From: Plutella xylostella
Lineage: Eukaryota; Arthropoda; Insecta; Lepidoptera; Plutellidae
Assembly: GCF_932276165.1 (NCBI RefSeq)
Contig: NC_063987.1
Coordinates: forward strand, 9,052,001-9,116,000
Reading direction: 5' to 3'
Length of the DNA stretch: 64,000 bases
In this document: positions 47,351 to 60,500 of the stretch, one piece after another
How the letters are laid out: each line of letters opens with the position of its first letter
Position numbering within the stretch: the first letter of the stretch is position 1
The notes under the pieces: generated by a model
Told to the model about the DNA's origin: nothing
Seen by the model: only the letters and a program-made list of their open reading frames with translations
Database searches by the model: none
Program-made: the position numbers and the translations under genes

Positions 47351-48700
47351 AGGATAAAGATTAGTAAGGATAGTAAGGATGAGCTAACCTGAAAATAAGC
47401 TAGTTTCCCAGTACAGTAAGTAGGTACTTATACTTAATCCGAAAGGTGGTTTGCCACATCGTTTCGTAAATTCATCCACCTTTTTGTAAATTCAATAAAC
47501 AATATGTCGTTCAGGATGACCCTTATTCTCTTTTGCAACGGGCATTTTATATGCACGAGTAATATGTGTAACACTTACTTAGGTCCTATAGTCTAGTCAA
47601 GTCTAGTGTACTCCCTAGGTATAGGTAAGTATAATACCTATGTATATGCGTTGGAACTATTGAACCGTACCTACAACCCACATGATACCTTTACTATAAT
47701 ACAATACATATTATACCTAAGTAATTTTAAATACTTACGTAGAAACTACGTACTTAAATGATCCTAATTTACTTTTTCAGCTAAAAACGGATGTGTGCTA
47801 AGTTCACTTAAAACACACTTATTACTAACGTGTTAATTAAAGGTCATTCGCGAATCGCGATACACAGATCTCATTAATTTATATCTAATTATTGTACCTA
47901 CTTATCCACCTACATGCTAACAGTTTAGCTCAGAGATTCTAACTAGCCAGTTACTGTATTAGTTAGATAATTTCGATACCTAGTAGAATAGAATCGGACT
48001 AGAATTTGCACAGTTAAATAGTTTTCACTTAATTTTTATTGGTGCTGTGTATGTGATAATGATACTGATCATGAAAAGTGATAAGATAAGTGCTAAGTGC
48101 TAGGCAACATAGACAAATTAGTAAAGAACCAATCAGTGAATGATTGTGAAGTTATAGCCAATGGAATTAACTAAGCTAAAGTAAGTTTTTAAAAACCTAA
48201 AAATTAAGGCAAAAAAGATGGACCTCATGCGGTTTCAGGTTTTCTTCTTCTCCAGGGGTGTGTCACCACGGAGACAGGATTAGTCATGCAGTCAGATTGC
48301 ATTAAATTTCTATCTAAATATCACTGCGACCCTCGGTAGTTCTCCTAGGTAGCACCCATATCGTTTTATCCGATATTGATAAATGGCATCAAAATGGGGG
48401 CACATAAGCAACTCTGACCCCCATATCTAGCCTACACGCTCCTACCTCGCAGATAATGGAAAATTATGTGTATTGATACTTTACCTTTGTTATTAATTAT
48501 ATTATCGTATAATTATTCATTTAGGTAGGCTATCGGTGATATTTTAATGAGAAATTATTTATAAGGTAATGGGTTGCACGCATGTTGTTGAATACGGTTT
48601 TTTACAGCTGTAGGTACTGTTTTGCTACAACTTTGTATAGGATTTAGGAATAGGAATTGTCGGAACCTTCTAGTGTAAGGTACTGGTGAAAATACCTTTT

Positions 48701-48844
48701 ACTGCCAGTTTCTATAACTCTATCTATCTATAACTGATAGTTACTTTCATACGTTTTTGTCAGATTGTTACTTTTGATTATGTCGAAATCGTATGAAAGT
48801 AACTATACCAGTTATCGATAGATAGAGATATAGAAACTGGCAGT
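48701..48844. mobile_element. Palindromic MITE
   Basis: ACTGCCAGTTTCTATAACTC and GATATAGAAACTGGCAGT are inverted, and pairing continues through TATCTATCTATAACTG and TAGTTACTTTCATACG to give arms of about 58 bases. Confidence 0.75.
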
Positions 48845-49681
48845 AGCACTGTAAGTGGGTATTTAGGTGCCTTAGCTACTGACAACAAGCGACATACAGT
48901 AAATTGTAAAATGGTCAGAAACTACGGTTAGATTTATTTTAACTCAGTGAAATTCTAGATGAGTCAAGAGTTTCTTAGATAGAGTTTTTTTGTTTATCCC
49001 AATTTTCGCAGGAGATAGGAAGGTCCTTCCAAGCATCAACGACATACTGCTGGCTGGCTTGGTGTTCGTTTGTTAATTAATAATTATCGTTTACGTACCA
49101 CTTCCCACTTTTGCTACAACATAAGTTATCAACTATATACCTACCGATATACATTCTTAAGGTACTAAACTGAGCACAATATGTTCCATAATGTGACATA
49201 TAAAATAATTAATCAAGTGCTTCGATCATTTATTGATCGTAGATCAAGTACATAAGTAGTGGCGTGCCACCAACTGCCCTCAGTCAAAGATATAAGGTGC
49301 TCTGCGTTGCCATGTAGGTAGGATCATGGATTCTTTTTTTTAAATATAATAAGTACCTATTACACTATTCTAATCCATAAATCTTTGCAGTTGGTTACCT
49401 ATTTAACCCTTAACTACTCGCATGAAGAAAATTACATAGCTATGGGTTTTTTTTTCATATTTAGGTATACCTAACCTAGTAATAATTTGTACCCGATGAT
49501 GGTCTTGCTAAAAAAAAGTAAAAAATTGAGCCATTTTTTTTAGTCAGTTAAAGACAGACTAACTCTACGACTGTTAGACCAGACATTATGAGTAGGACTG
49601 TTACCTAAGGACTTAATTACCTATGTTTACTTAGATTTAATTAACGTTTCACTGCAAAACAGTGCTATTACGATAAGTGCA

Positions 49682-50036
49682 TACATAAGTATTCTATTCT
49701 ATTCTATTCTATTCTCTGTGGGGGTGTCAGTACCTGCACCTGGCTCTCTCGAATGGAACCTTTGTGCATATCCCCAAGGTCTAAACTGCCTTCCTAAGCT
49801 TGGACCATTTCCCACCACGCTGGTCCACTGCGGGTTGGTGGGTTCACATATCTAGATGTGCTAAATCTAGATATGCAGGTTTCCTCACGATGTTTTCCTT
49901 CACCGTAAGAGCGATGGTATACATTGTACTTAAATTCAGAAAAGAACTCATAGGTACATGTCAGCGCCGGGATTCGAACCCGCATCTCTGGCGTGAGAAG
50001 CGGGTGCTTACCCGACTGAGCTACCACCGCTCCATA
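49682..50036 (-). mobile_element. tRNA-derived SINE with ATTCT tail, copy 2
   Basis: On the minus strand: GGTGGTAGCTCAGTCGGGTA, then GGGTTCGAATCCCGGCGC (good A and B boxes), a body with ATATCTAGATTTAGCACATC, and a TAGAATAGAATAGAATAG tail at 49690-49712. Boxes are better preserved than in the copy at 24857-25178. Confidence 0.85.
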
Positions 50037-51564
50037 TACATATACATACATAAGTAATAATTAATGACTAATGACAAACAGCTCTCCTTCAGTCTTGGTA
50101 GACACTTATAAATAAACAATAAAAATATAAAATGGAACAGATAATTCGTAACCTTTACCTATTTAATTGGAGGATCAGCAGTTATGTGGGCAGACGGCTT
50201 TCGTATTGTGTAATTTGTACGAAGACGATAGATATTAGATAAGTAACTAGATAACGGAAGTGGAAATCCGTTAAGGAATAAAATACGTGTGTACGTTTTG
50301 TAATATCATTAAGTGTGAGTTTGGGAAATTATTAGATGTGCCTGTTTTAGTTATACAACGGAGGCCATAATGCGATCTTCCACCACCGGCGAGACAAGGA
50401 TTCAATAAAAATTTGGGACACGACGTCCCATCGCAAAAATCTGCGAAAGTAATCCACTATTTGCACTGGAAAACTGCCAAAAAGTCGCAGACTTTCGCTT
50501 AGTCTATCTGTCAGAATCAGAATTAAAAAATCTCATACAAAAGTATGCCTTGTTTTGCCATGATCGGTGGTATAGAAATGGAATCTTTACACTTTAATCA
50601 CTTATACAGACCAATATTGCTCCTACCACGACATCTATCACCGGATGCGAATCAAAGCTTTCTGCATTTAGTTTGAAATGTCCCTTGTTTATATACTAGA
50701 GTCATGTTTTCAGGTCTTCGACCTATCTAGCCGGGGGACAAACACTTCCGATTATTACGAATAATATGTTTGTTTGTTTACAAAGGTGCTTGTTACTCGT
50801 AACATAACAACTGTCATCGCCGACATTTTATAAATAGAAGACGGAAGTGAACTGATAGGTTAAAGTGTAGAGCTTTTCAATGTACAGGGCGTCTTTATTT
50901 AGGCACCTAATTAGTTTTTAGCAGTTAAGTTCTTAGGAAATTTAATCAATAAAGAAACAGAAAACTATGCTAATAGATTCTTATCTTAGGTCTTAATCAA
51001 TTAAGCATTTTCTACTAGATACCAACATATTAAAAACGCTAGGTACGATTAGGCTGAAAGAAATTTACTACTACACATTTCTTATAATATAAGGTCTATT
51101 TAAGATCTTGTAAGATGATAGACATAGAAAAAGCTTTTTGAATAAAATTTAGGTAAGTATACTTACGTACTTTATCGTTATGTATAAGAACTGTAGAAAT
51201 ATTTTTTTTATTTCAAAACGAGTTAAAAATGAGGGCGGGCGGTGCGGTAGGAAGGAACCAACTAAAAATGAGAATTAGGTTTTTTATTTGTAGGCACAAC
51301 TATTATTTGTTGGACTGTCATGTTCATGTATGATCAAAGTCTCTAAATAAAAGAAATATTAAAAAAAAAACTATTATTTTCTATGTAAATCTCCTTTTTC
51401 CTAAGAAATACCTAAGCAGGTAATCCTTTACACACCCTGTTTACCACAAACAACAACACAACAAATCTACCGACCACAATCAAACTGATCTGTTGACCAT
51501 TTCCATTACCTCTCTCCCCAGTGTGACTCCACCCCCGACTCCCGGCGGCGCGAGCTGGTGCAAG

Positions 51565-54500
51565 ATGGAGCCGGAACAGACCCAGGAGCTGATGATGGAC
51601 AGCCGGACCAGGAAGCGGGGCGGTGAGTGGTGGAGTAGTGTTGAAGGGATATGTGTACCCTGAAGTGCACTTTTAGTCTATGGTGTTACCATAAAAAATA
51701 TAAGTAGTTAGGTACTTACAACGATTAAAAATGGGTTTGTTAAATTTTGGGAAAGCGTTTAACATTACGTGTGTCTAAATTTTGGTGGTAAGGCCCTTCA
51801 ATTCAATGTCTCTATTGTAGACAACAAGGTGATCCCATAAGGTTTTCGTATTTTATACATTGACGTATATATGGAACCCTAAAAAGGACGAATTTTCCAA
51901 TGTTGCAGACTCTTTATTATTACTTATCAGTTTATCTCATCTAGCTACTGTATACACAGTAGGCATATTTTACTACACTATTCGTGTGAATGGAAATTCC
52001 TCAATAGTGACAAAGGAGGCTTTGAATCATTCAGGCCTATCTTATAATGTGTGGAAACCCCTAAAGTACATTAACTGAAAATATACGAAACTAGATAAAA
52101 ATCTTATCGTAACTGTTTTGGTTAGTACACATTGAGATTGCAGTGTTGTTTTAACTTCAGTTTACTTAAAACATTTACACTGGTTAGACGTTGGTTGAAT
52201 GCCTAGATGTCTACACTACAGTGTTATTAATAACAGCATCATAGCATCGTATGACGGACAGTTTGAACCTTAGTAAAATGATATCTTATGACGGTTTTTT
52301 GTGCCTGTTATAAAAATAAGTTAAACTTATAACTCGAGAACTATCTACTTAGTCTACTTAATAGGCTTTCCGCAAAAGCAATTAAGTATCGTGAATTTAG
52401 TGTCAAGATGTGTATTATTGGTGAAAAAGGTGAGAATTAAAGTTTTTATTAAGTATCTATCTATATTTCTATGGTTACATTGCAGCATGAAAATATTGAA
52501 AGTTCAGATTCAGAGTTAAAATGTGTTAATTCGTAGGTATTTGAAAATGACGGTTAGACTTTAGAAACCGGTGTTTGTAATAATTGGAACATGCTCGTAG
52601 AAAGGTGTGACCTAAAATCGTGATAAACTTTGGTCTCTACATTATTGGAGTTTTAGGAGTTAATATTGTAATTGTGACGACCGAATGGCGTAGTGGTTAG
52701 TGACCCTGACTACTGAGCCGATGGTCCCGGGTTCGATTCCCGGCTGGGGCAGATATTTGTTTAAACACAGATATTTGTTCTCGGGTCTTGGATGTGCCCG
52801 TAAAATGGCAATAGGCCCGCCCCCTATTACATTGGGACTAACATAACACTCTGGCGAAAAGTGGGTGCAGCAATGCACCTCTGCCTACCCCGCAAGGGAG
52901 TACATTAGTACAAGGCGTGAGTGCGTGTTTTTTTTATTTTTTTTATTGTAATTTCATCAAAATCTTTTAAGCAGTTTTAAAGGCATACCGTATTTCACTA
53001 AATTTTCATGAATTTTCCGACTACGGCACATCCAAAAGGGAAGTTCTGCCTGTTAATAGAAAAGTTAATGGTCAGATTTATTCATTAGGTACCTAATGGG
53101 TACCTAGACTACCTAGGTAATGGGGACTTACTTTGCGTGCACTAAGTAGCTACAATATTCGTAAAGCCATTTATAGCATAACCGTCGCTCTGGCCTACCT
53201 TGACACTTTAGTACCTGGTATTAAAGTTGGTGCCTAGGTACTAAGTAAAAATTACAGATTAGGCTATTTTATAATAAGTAGGTACATAATTTAACAGCGT
53301 TAGACTGAATTTAATCTGGGTGGGGTTTATGTAGATACTCATTAGTTACCTAGTTATTTGTAAGTAGCTACTTATACTATTATAGAGCATGATTTGTAAT
53401 ATTTTATCCTTAGGTTTAATGAAAGCACTCATAGGGCTAATAGCATAGTAAAACTAAGTGCCAATTTCTTCATTCTCGGTTAGAGCATAACCTAAGAGTA
53501 GTGGTTAACTTTTGACACATCTGTCATAAATTTTATATGGAGATGACGTTTAATTTATAAATCAATCCCTGTCGGTTAGATAACCGACAATGGAGAAATT
53601 GGCACTAAGGGGTATTATATTTAACTTTAAACACATTGTGTACCTACGTAAGTAGGTAGATATCTGTACTAGATATCTTACTTTTACCACTTCATTATAA
53701 TTTCGTAAGGGTTCCTACATCCTTATTATTTGCCTGACCGCTAATCTGGACCGATATTTCTTTCTTCTTACATACATATACTATTTCTGACCGGCCTTTT
53801 GTAGGACGTGTGAGTTGCACTATTATTGCAATCATACGTTGTATTTTCGTCCTACAAAAAGTCGGTCACCGATTGTGAATCGTGTGCAGGCACCCTAAAG
53901 TAGACATTTCTGACACCAGTCACACTGTTAGCTTGACCTAAAAGATAATTTTTGTTTGATTACTTTTTAATGCAATGGTATCTGAATACCTACCTAACCA
54001 CTAAATGTATCGCGATTTCCGTCACGCCGATGTTGGTGAGACGTTATATTAAGTTTATCTACCCAGATAAACAAACCCATGATGTATTTGTATACCTACC
54101 ACGGGGCACAGTACGCGCACTACAAAGACTTTAGAAATCATTTCCGTTGGCCGCGCAATGTGAGTGAGCGCGACACAAAAACGTTTAGTCATGTCTTGTT
54201 TTGAGCGACTTGCCGCCGGTGCTAGATACGCAGCAATATTGCTTGCCGCCATGGTTAAAGTATACCCAATTAGATTCAGAATTCATCTGCACAGTGCACC
54301 TTATAGCGTTACAAATAACCAATTAAACCGACTATGTACCTACCTATAACTTAACATTAAAGTTGTTGAGCATAATTACGAATAGCAGTGGTGAAATAAA
54401 GCTGCCCTGGGGTACTCCAGATTTTAGGCTAAATATTCGCTTATTTAAAACTGTTATCAGCCCGATTAACCAGCACCTTACGCCACAATAATAATCTCTC

Positions 54501-57500
54501 CAACCTTTTCTTCCAGTATTCAGCGCGCTCCGCTCATGCCTCCGGCCGCGTCCCTTCAGCGCCGTGACCCTTCAGGGCGTGGTGCTCGGGTCCATCATAG
54601 GCCTGTCCATGAACGAGGTCTGCGTGCAGCTCATACTGAAGATGAGTGCTGATGCGGGTGAGCTGCCGGCTGCCGTCAATGGTAGGTTTGAGGGTAGCAA
54701 CCTCTGTGTTGTATAGCTAAAGGCAGTTTATAGGAAGGAGGAAATTAGTTGTGTATGATCAGTACAAAGACTAAAGCGAAATCACCTGAATGATTCTTAG
54801 AACCTACATTAGGAAACGGTAGGTAGGTTTTATGAATTAGTTGATTAGTTTTCTTTCTAATACTTTTTCCTGAAAATGTGGTGATTGTGACGAGTTATTA
54901 TACTTACCTTATGAATATCTGTAGTTTATTGAAGATTTTAAAGGCAGGTTTTTAACATGATTAGTGGTCTCCAAAGAAGCACCAAATACTTTTCTCGGAC
55001 TTTCTCATACAACCACTACATGTCTAACGTCGTCATAACTCCAGACAGCAGACCGGAGTGCTCCTCATGATACTTTTGCCTGTCCGTATACCAAACTAGT
55101 CATCCGCTCTTCGGCTATATCAGCCGAATAATCCCTTGTTCCACTCTAATCTTATACCTCCTTTCTCTCTCTCTCTCTCTCTCCACAGACATATTCTTCC
55201 TCAGCATATCCCTGCTAGAGGCGGTCCTGGCGCCAGTGACGTGCTGGCTGGGCTACCGCCGCCGCCCCGCCACGCTGCGCGCCTGGCTGCTGCTCACCGT
55301 GCTGACGATACTCCCGCTGTTCTTCCTCACGTTTGAAGCTCCTGAGGACTTGGGTGAGTTGAAGGGTTATTATGAGTGTTAGAGGGGTACTGTTGTACTT
55401 GAAGAGATAGAGATAGAGTCTTCCTATTTCATCAAGAAAGAGCGAGGTTTTTCAGGCCCATTTAGGCCGGAAATGTTTTTAAACTCTGGCTTTCTCTACT
55501 AACGCTGTTGCTCTCTTGATGATTTGTGTGCTAAGGGGTTATTGGGTAAGAGGTAGGTATCCTGAAGTAACATTTATTTTCAGACTCTGATTTCCTCACA
55601 TGTTGAAGATAAGAGAATGATTTAAATTAAAAGGGTGTACCTACTTAATACCTTCTTAGGTACCCAATTAGGTTTACCTACTCAATTTAAAAAGCTTTTA
55701 AAAAAGCGAATTCGGAATTGACCGAATCTTATCAGTGCAGTGTATGTTTAGGAAACTATGATAAGTAGTTACCTCTAATCTTTATGAGTAAGTGAATCTG
55801 AAAAGGTGAATGTAAAAGTGTAAAAATGATTCATCTTAGTTTAAGATTTGAGATGCTAGATTGTAAGTTGCATGATTTCATCCTTTATGTTCAGACAGAC
55901 TTCAGTCTACAAATCTTATCACTATTACTCATTTTTAAGTTACTATTTATTATTCAAAGGTAAGTAAGTAAGAATAATCTTATTACATACCTACTTATAC
56001 TTAAATTAATAATGTAGGTATCTGACCTCACCATTACGAATTCAGTGAAAACAATTGATATAAAGTTATATCATGCTCTCAGCTAATCGATCAGTTATAA
56101 TCGATAGAAACGATCTTTTCCAGACCACCATACCTAATTAAATTAGGTAGGTACTTAATTACCCAAGTACCTATCAACTTTCGAAACGTCACTCGAAACG
56201 GCTCCTCGACTGTAATCCCGAAGGCGTAGTCAGTGGTGACTCGCAACCGAGTCACCCGCATTTCGCTGTACATTATTTGTACTCACTTGATGAGTCGCGA
56301 GCCGTATCACCGATTTAAATAAGTACAATTCACACATCTAGAACCTAACACTAATCAAATAACCTGCCCACAGCGCTCTGCACCGCCACCCCCCTGCCCC
56401 GCTCAGCAGTATACGCGAGTCCGACCGCCATCTTGCGCCTCGCCGCGGTGACAGCTCTGACGGTGGCCTCCGTGCTGACCCGGCTGAGCGTCTGGAGCCA
56501 CGGGGTCGCCATCCTGGATGAGCATCGCCCGGAGACCTTGGTTAAGGATCTTGGTAAGTGAAAATGCTGTTGAAGGGTTGGTAGATTGACTTCAAATTGG
56601 GATCAGATGTGGGTCTGATTGTTGTTTCGGTTACAAACACTTCAGCTAGGTTTTGTCACTGAAGTGTAACGGTTGGTTAGTCAAATTAGGGTCACTAAGC
56701 TGAGGTATAGTTTGTGACTGTAAACTGCCGGACATAGGTAGGTACATGGTAGGTACCTACCTTCCATAGAAACAGTAAACGCAATTGAGAGAGCATCTTC
56801 CATACACTCTATGAAAGTCACTAACTGGTCATGAGCTAGACCATAATTTATAGAACTATTTAAATAGTACCGAGGTACTCAATTCAACAGAGTAATATGA
56901 CCAACCTAATGAACATATTCACAGATAATGTATCTTCCACTAGCCTTACCAACTCACAACCCTTTCCCCCCGCAGGAATCTTCATAACAGCGCGAGTGAT
57001 AGTCCTCTCCGTCGCCAAGCCCATGCTGATGGAGTACCTGGTGACGCGCATGTGGCTGCAGGTCATCGCGCTCCTCGGGCCGCTGGTGGTGAAGGGGATC
57101 CTGCTGTGCTTTGTGCCGAGCCGCCTGCCTGACCCGCTGGGGCTGGAGAAGCTGGGGGGTAGAGGTAGGGAGCTGAGGATGGAGTAGGTTGTTAGGTTTA
57201 GTGGTAGTTCGGAGGCTTGTAACACGCGTGGTTTTGGTGGTGATGAAATTTGTTAGAAAAGTAGTTAATATCCACGCTCACAGTGCACAGACTTCAGAAA
57301 TTTGGTATTGAATCGCGGGTTGCCTTCATACCTATTAAATCGTCATCCATGATTCATTAGGTAAGGCGGAATCATCAATGCTTTCAATTCATTCTAAGCA
57401 GCCTGAGTTAACTCGATCCGACGCGACGTCGACGAATTCTGGGCGACGCCGCTGGTAATTTTCTTAGCTGCCAGTGTCTTTTGTTCCTACCTCCATAAAG

Positions 57501-60500
57501 ACACCATTGCTCTTATCCCCAAGGATTCTTCGAGAGTCTCCGCCGCGTGGTCTCCAACGGCCCGGCCATGCGGCACACCATCTCCCTCGCCGTCCTCGCC
57601 GCGGGGGTGTGGGGGTTCGCGCTGCACAACGCGGAGTTAGCTGAACAGAAGTACCACGTCAAGCTGGGCATCAGCCAGGCGAACAACTTCGCCGATGTTT
57701 TTAAGATGTTCTCGATTATTCTGATGATTTTGGTGAGTGTTTTGTTGGCAGATGGTGACTTTTGAAGTTGAAGATGTTTAAATTTCATGTTTTTGTGGCA
57801 ATGGTTCTGCTTATAGTGCCACAAACTTATCTGTTCCGGTGAGAGCGAACTAAATTGATACACATCTCATTACTTACTAATTCATTGTATATTGATATAG
57901 ATTATATGGGTTTATTAAAATCTCAAGGGCAAATTACCACTACGGGCAAACTTTAAATCTTATAGAATTAAGAAATATTAGACATTTACGTGAGCTTTCA
58001 CCGGAACAGATAAGTTTGTGGCACTGTAAGTTAGTATTTGATGGAGAAATCACAGCTATGTTTCTATCTACAGACTGCAGATGTCTCCTAAAATCACATC
58101 TTTAAGTAAGTACCTAAGTCTCTCCATAGGAGCAAACTGAATATCTCCACTACGTTTATGAATGCCTGGTACAGTAAGTATATAGTTTATGCCGAAATCT
58201 AGAAATCCAAATTATCATCTTCAGAGGATCCTTCGAATTTAGATAAACTTTTAAGTTTGAAAACCTAAATTACGGACCATTCCTTTGATTCCAGGTTCTC
58301 AGCTACATCTACCGCGCTTCAGTGCCCAAGGAGTTCAACAAGTTCGAGGCCAGCAAGAAGACCATCGCCATGACAGTGGCCGTCATGGTCGCCATCTTGG
58401 TTCCTTCCCTTCTGAGCTGCGACCGCACGGTCACGGGTCTCAGTGCGGAGTACAACCAGCCCAGCTGCAGTAGAAGTTGTGGGTAGGTAAAAACAAAAGG
58501 CAACCAACTCGCAGCTCGTAAATAGTTTAATAGGAATACGGGTCTTATCCAAGACTAGAGGGGCATTGGCATAATCAGCTGGCGGTTTAGGGGTATCACA
58601 ACATCACAACATCAAAATTATTTTGGAAGTACGTAAAATCTAAAAGAAATAGCTCCAATTACCCTGCATCATTTACATACAACAATAAAACATACAATGA
58701 TGGCCATAGTATTTGTACGGCATTCAATACCTTTTTCGAGAGTGTGTTTACGCCGGCATCCAACACGAGAGTAGATGATGTTCCTTGTAGCCAAGATACC
58801 ACCTCAGACAATTTATGTGACCTTCAAGTAAGCGAGTATACAGTCAAAGGCATTCTTAGCTCGATCGATAAAACCAAAGGCTCAGGTTGTGACGGAATAC
58901 ACTCAATCTTCTTGTCTCAATGTGCTGAATCTCTAGCATTTCCCATTACACACATTTTCAACGACTGCCTACAACAAGGTATCTGTCCACAAATTTGGAA
59001 ACAAGCTTACATAACACCAGTTCATAAAAAAGGTTCAAAGTCTTGCATAGATAACTATCGCCCTATCTCCAAACTAAACATATTAAGTAAATTATTAGAG
59101 AAAGTGGTTTACAATAGTATCTATCCTACACTAACAAGAGCAATCTCAGAACGGCAACATGGCTTCATGAAAAATCGCTCAACTACATCTAATTTAACTT
59201 CTTTTACAGACTTTGTATTGAACGGTATGGAGAAAGGAGGACAGGTTGATGTGGTTTACACAGATTTTGAAAAAGCATTCGATCGTGTAGACCACATCAT
59301 CCTCCTTGCAAAGTTACAGGCACTCGGAATCAGAGGAAACCTGTTCAGATGGGTTCAGTCCTACTTGTCCAATCGGTCGCAGGCTGTTGTACTGGGTGGC
59401 TTCAAATCGGACTTTATCAGCATCCCATCCGGTGTTCCCCAAGGATCCCACCTCGGCCCTCTGTTCTATAACGTCTATATTCATGATATTAACAGCTGTT
59501 TTCAAAATTCTCATCATCTTTTATATGCTGACGACAAAAAAGTTTACATGAAAATCCGTTCCATAGAAGATTGCATACTACTCCAAAATGACCTTACCAA
59601 CTTACAAACTTATTATGACAGAAACAATATTGCCATAAGCATTGGTAAATGCCAATGTATTAGTTTTACGCGTAAACAGAAACCTATCTCATTTAATTAT
59701 AATTTCAATAACGTTACAGTGCAGAGGGTCGAGCTGGTCCGTGATCTTGGAGTGTGGCTAGACTCAAAGATGCTCATGAGTCATCATGTGGGCATTACTT
59801 TCAGTAAAGCTTATCGGAATCTAGGATTTGTGCTCCGTACATGCAAAGCCTTTAAGAACGTGAACAGTCTACTAGTGGTCTACTATGCCTATGTACGCAG
59901 TATTCTAGAGTACGCAAGCCCCATTTGGTCACCCTGTTATATTACTTACAAGCAAAAGATTGAACGCACTCAAAAGATATTCCTCAAACATCTAAATTTC
60001 CGAAATAAAATAAGATTTAACGATTACACTGAAAATTGCCGGCATTTCAACCTACTCACTCTTGACGAGAGACGCTCATTAATGGACATGAGTCTCCTGT
60101 ATGACTTGCTGCGCGGGCGGCTGGACTGCCCCGAGCTGCTGGCGCGGCTCGCGCTGGCGGCGCCGCGCCGCCGCACCCGGCACACCCCGCTGCTACACGT
60201 CCCCCCACACTCCACTAATTACGCCCAAAACGCAGTCCTCAGCCGACTTCCCAGGTTGTACAATAAAAAGTTCAGTGAGGTTGATATCTTTAGCGGTTCA
60301 AAACTTTTATTCAAAAACAATATTAAAAAAGTTATACTTACTTGACCAAATTTGAAAGGCAAATCGTAAATATAATACAACCTATAAGCATGTATATAAT
60401 ACAGCCTTTCTCAGCACAAGCTTGCTTGTGTTGGGGTCCACCAACCCGCACTTGGCCAGCGTGGTGGACTAGGCCTAAACCCTTCCTTCATTGGAAGGAG

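Larger units (their letters stand above)
44042..51521. other. SVIP 3' region to OATP, 7.5 kb
   Basis: AT-rich sequence without a supported exon. Repeats seen: SINE/LINE tail at 46207-46372, hairpin at 46626-46680, RTE-like tail at 47145-47350, palindromic MITE at 48701-48844, SINE at 49682-50036. The OATP transcription start and any untranslated first exon probably lie here but could not be placed. Confidence 0.5.

Noticed and set aside
55160..55182. CT microsatellite
   Set aside because: It is the polypyrimidine tract of the OATP exon 55189 acceptor, so it needs no separate explanation.
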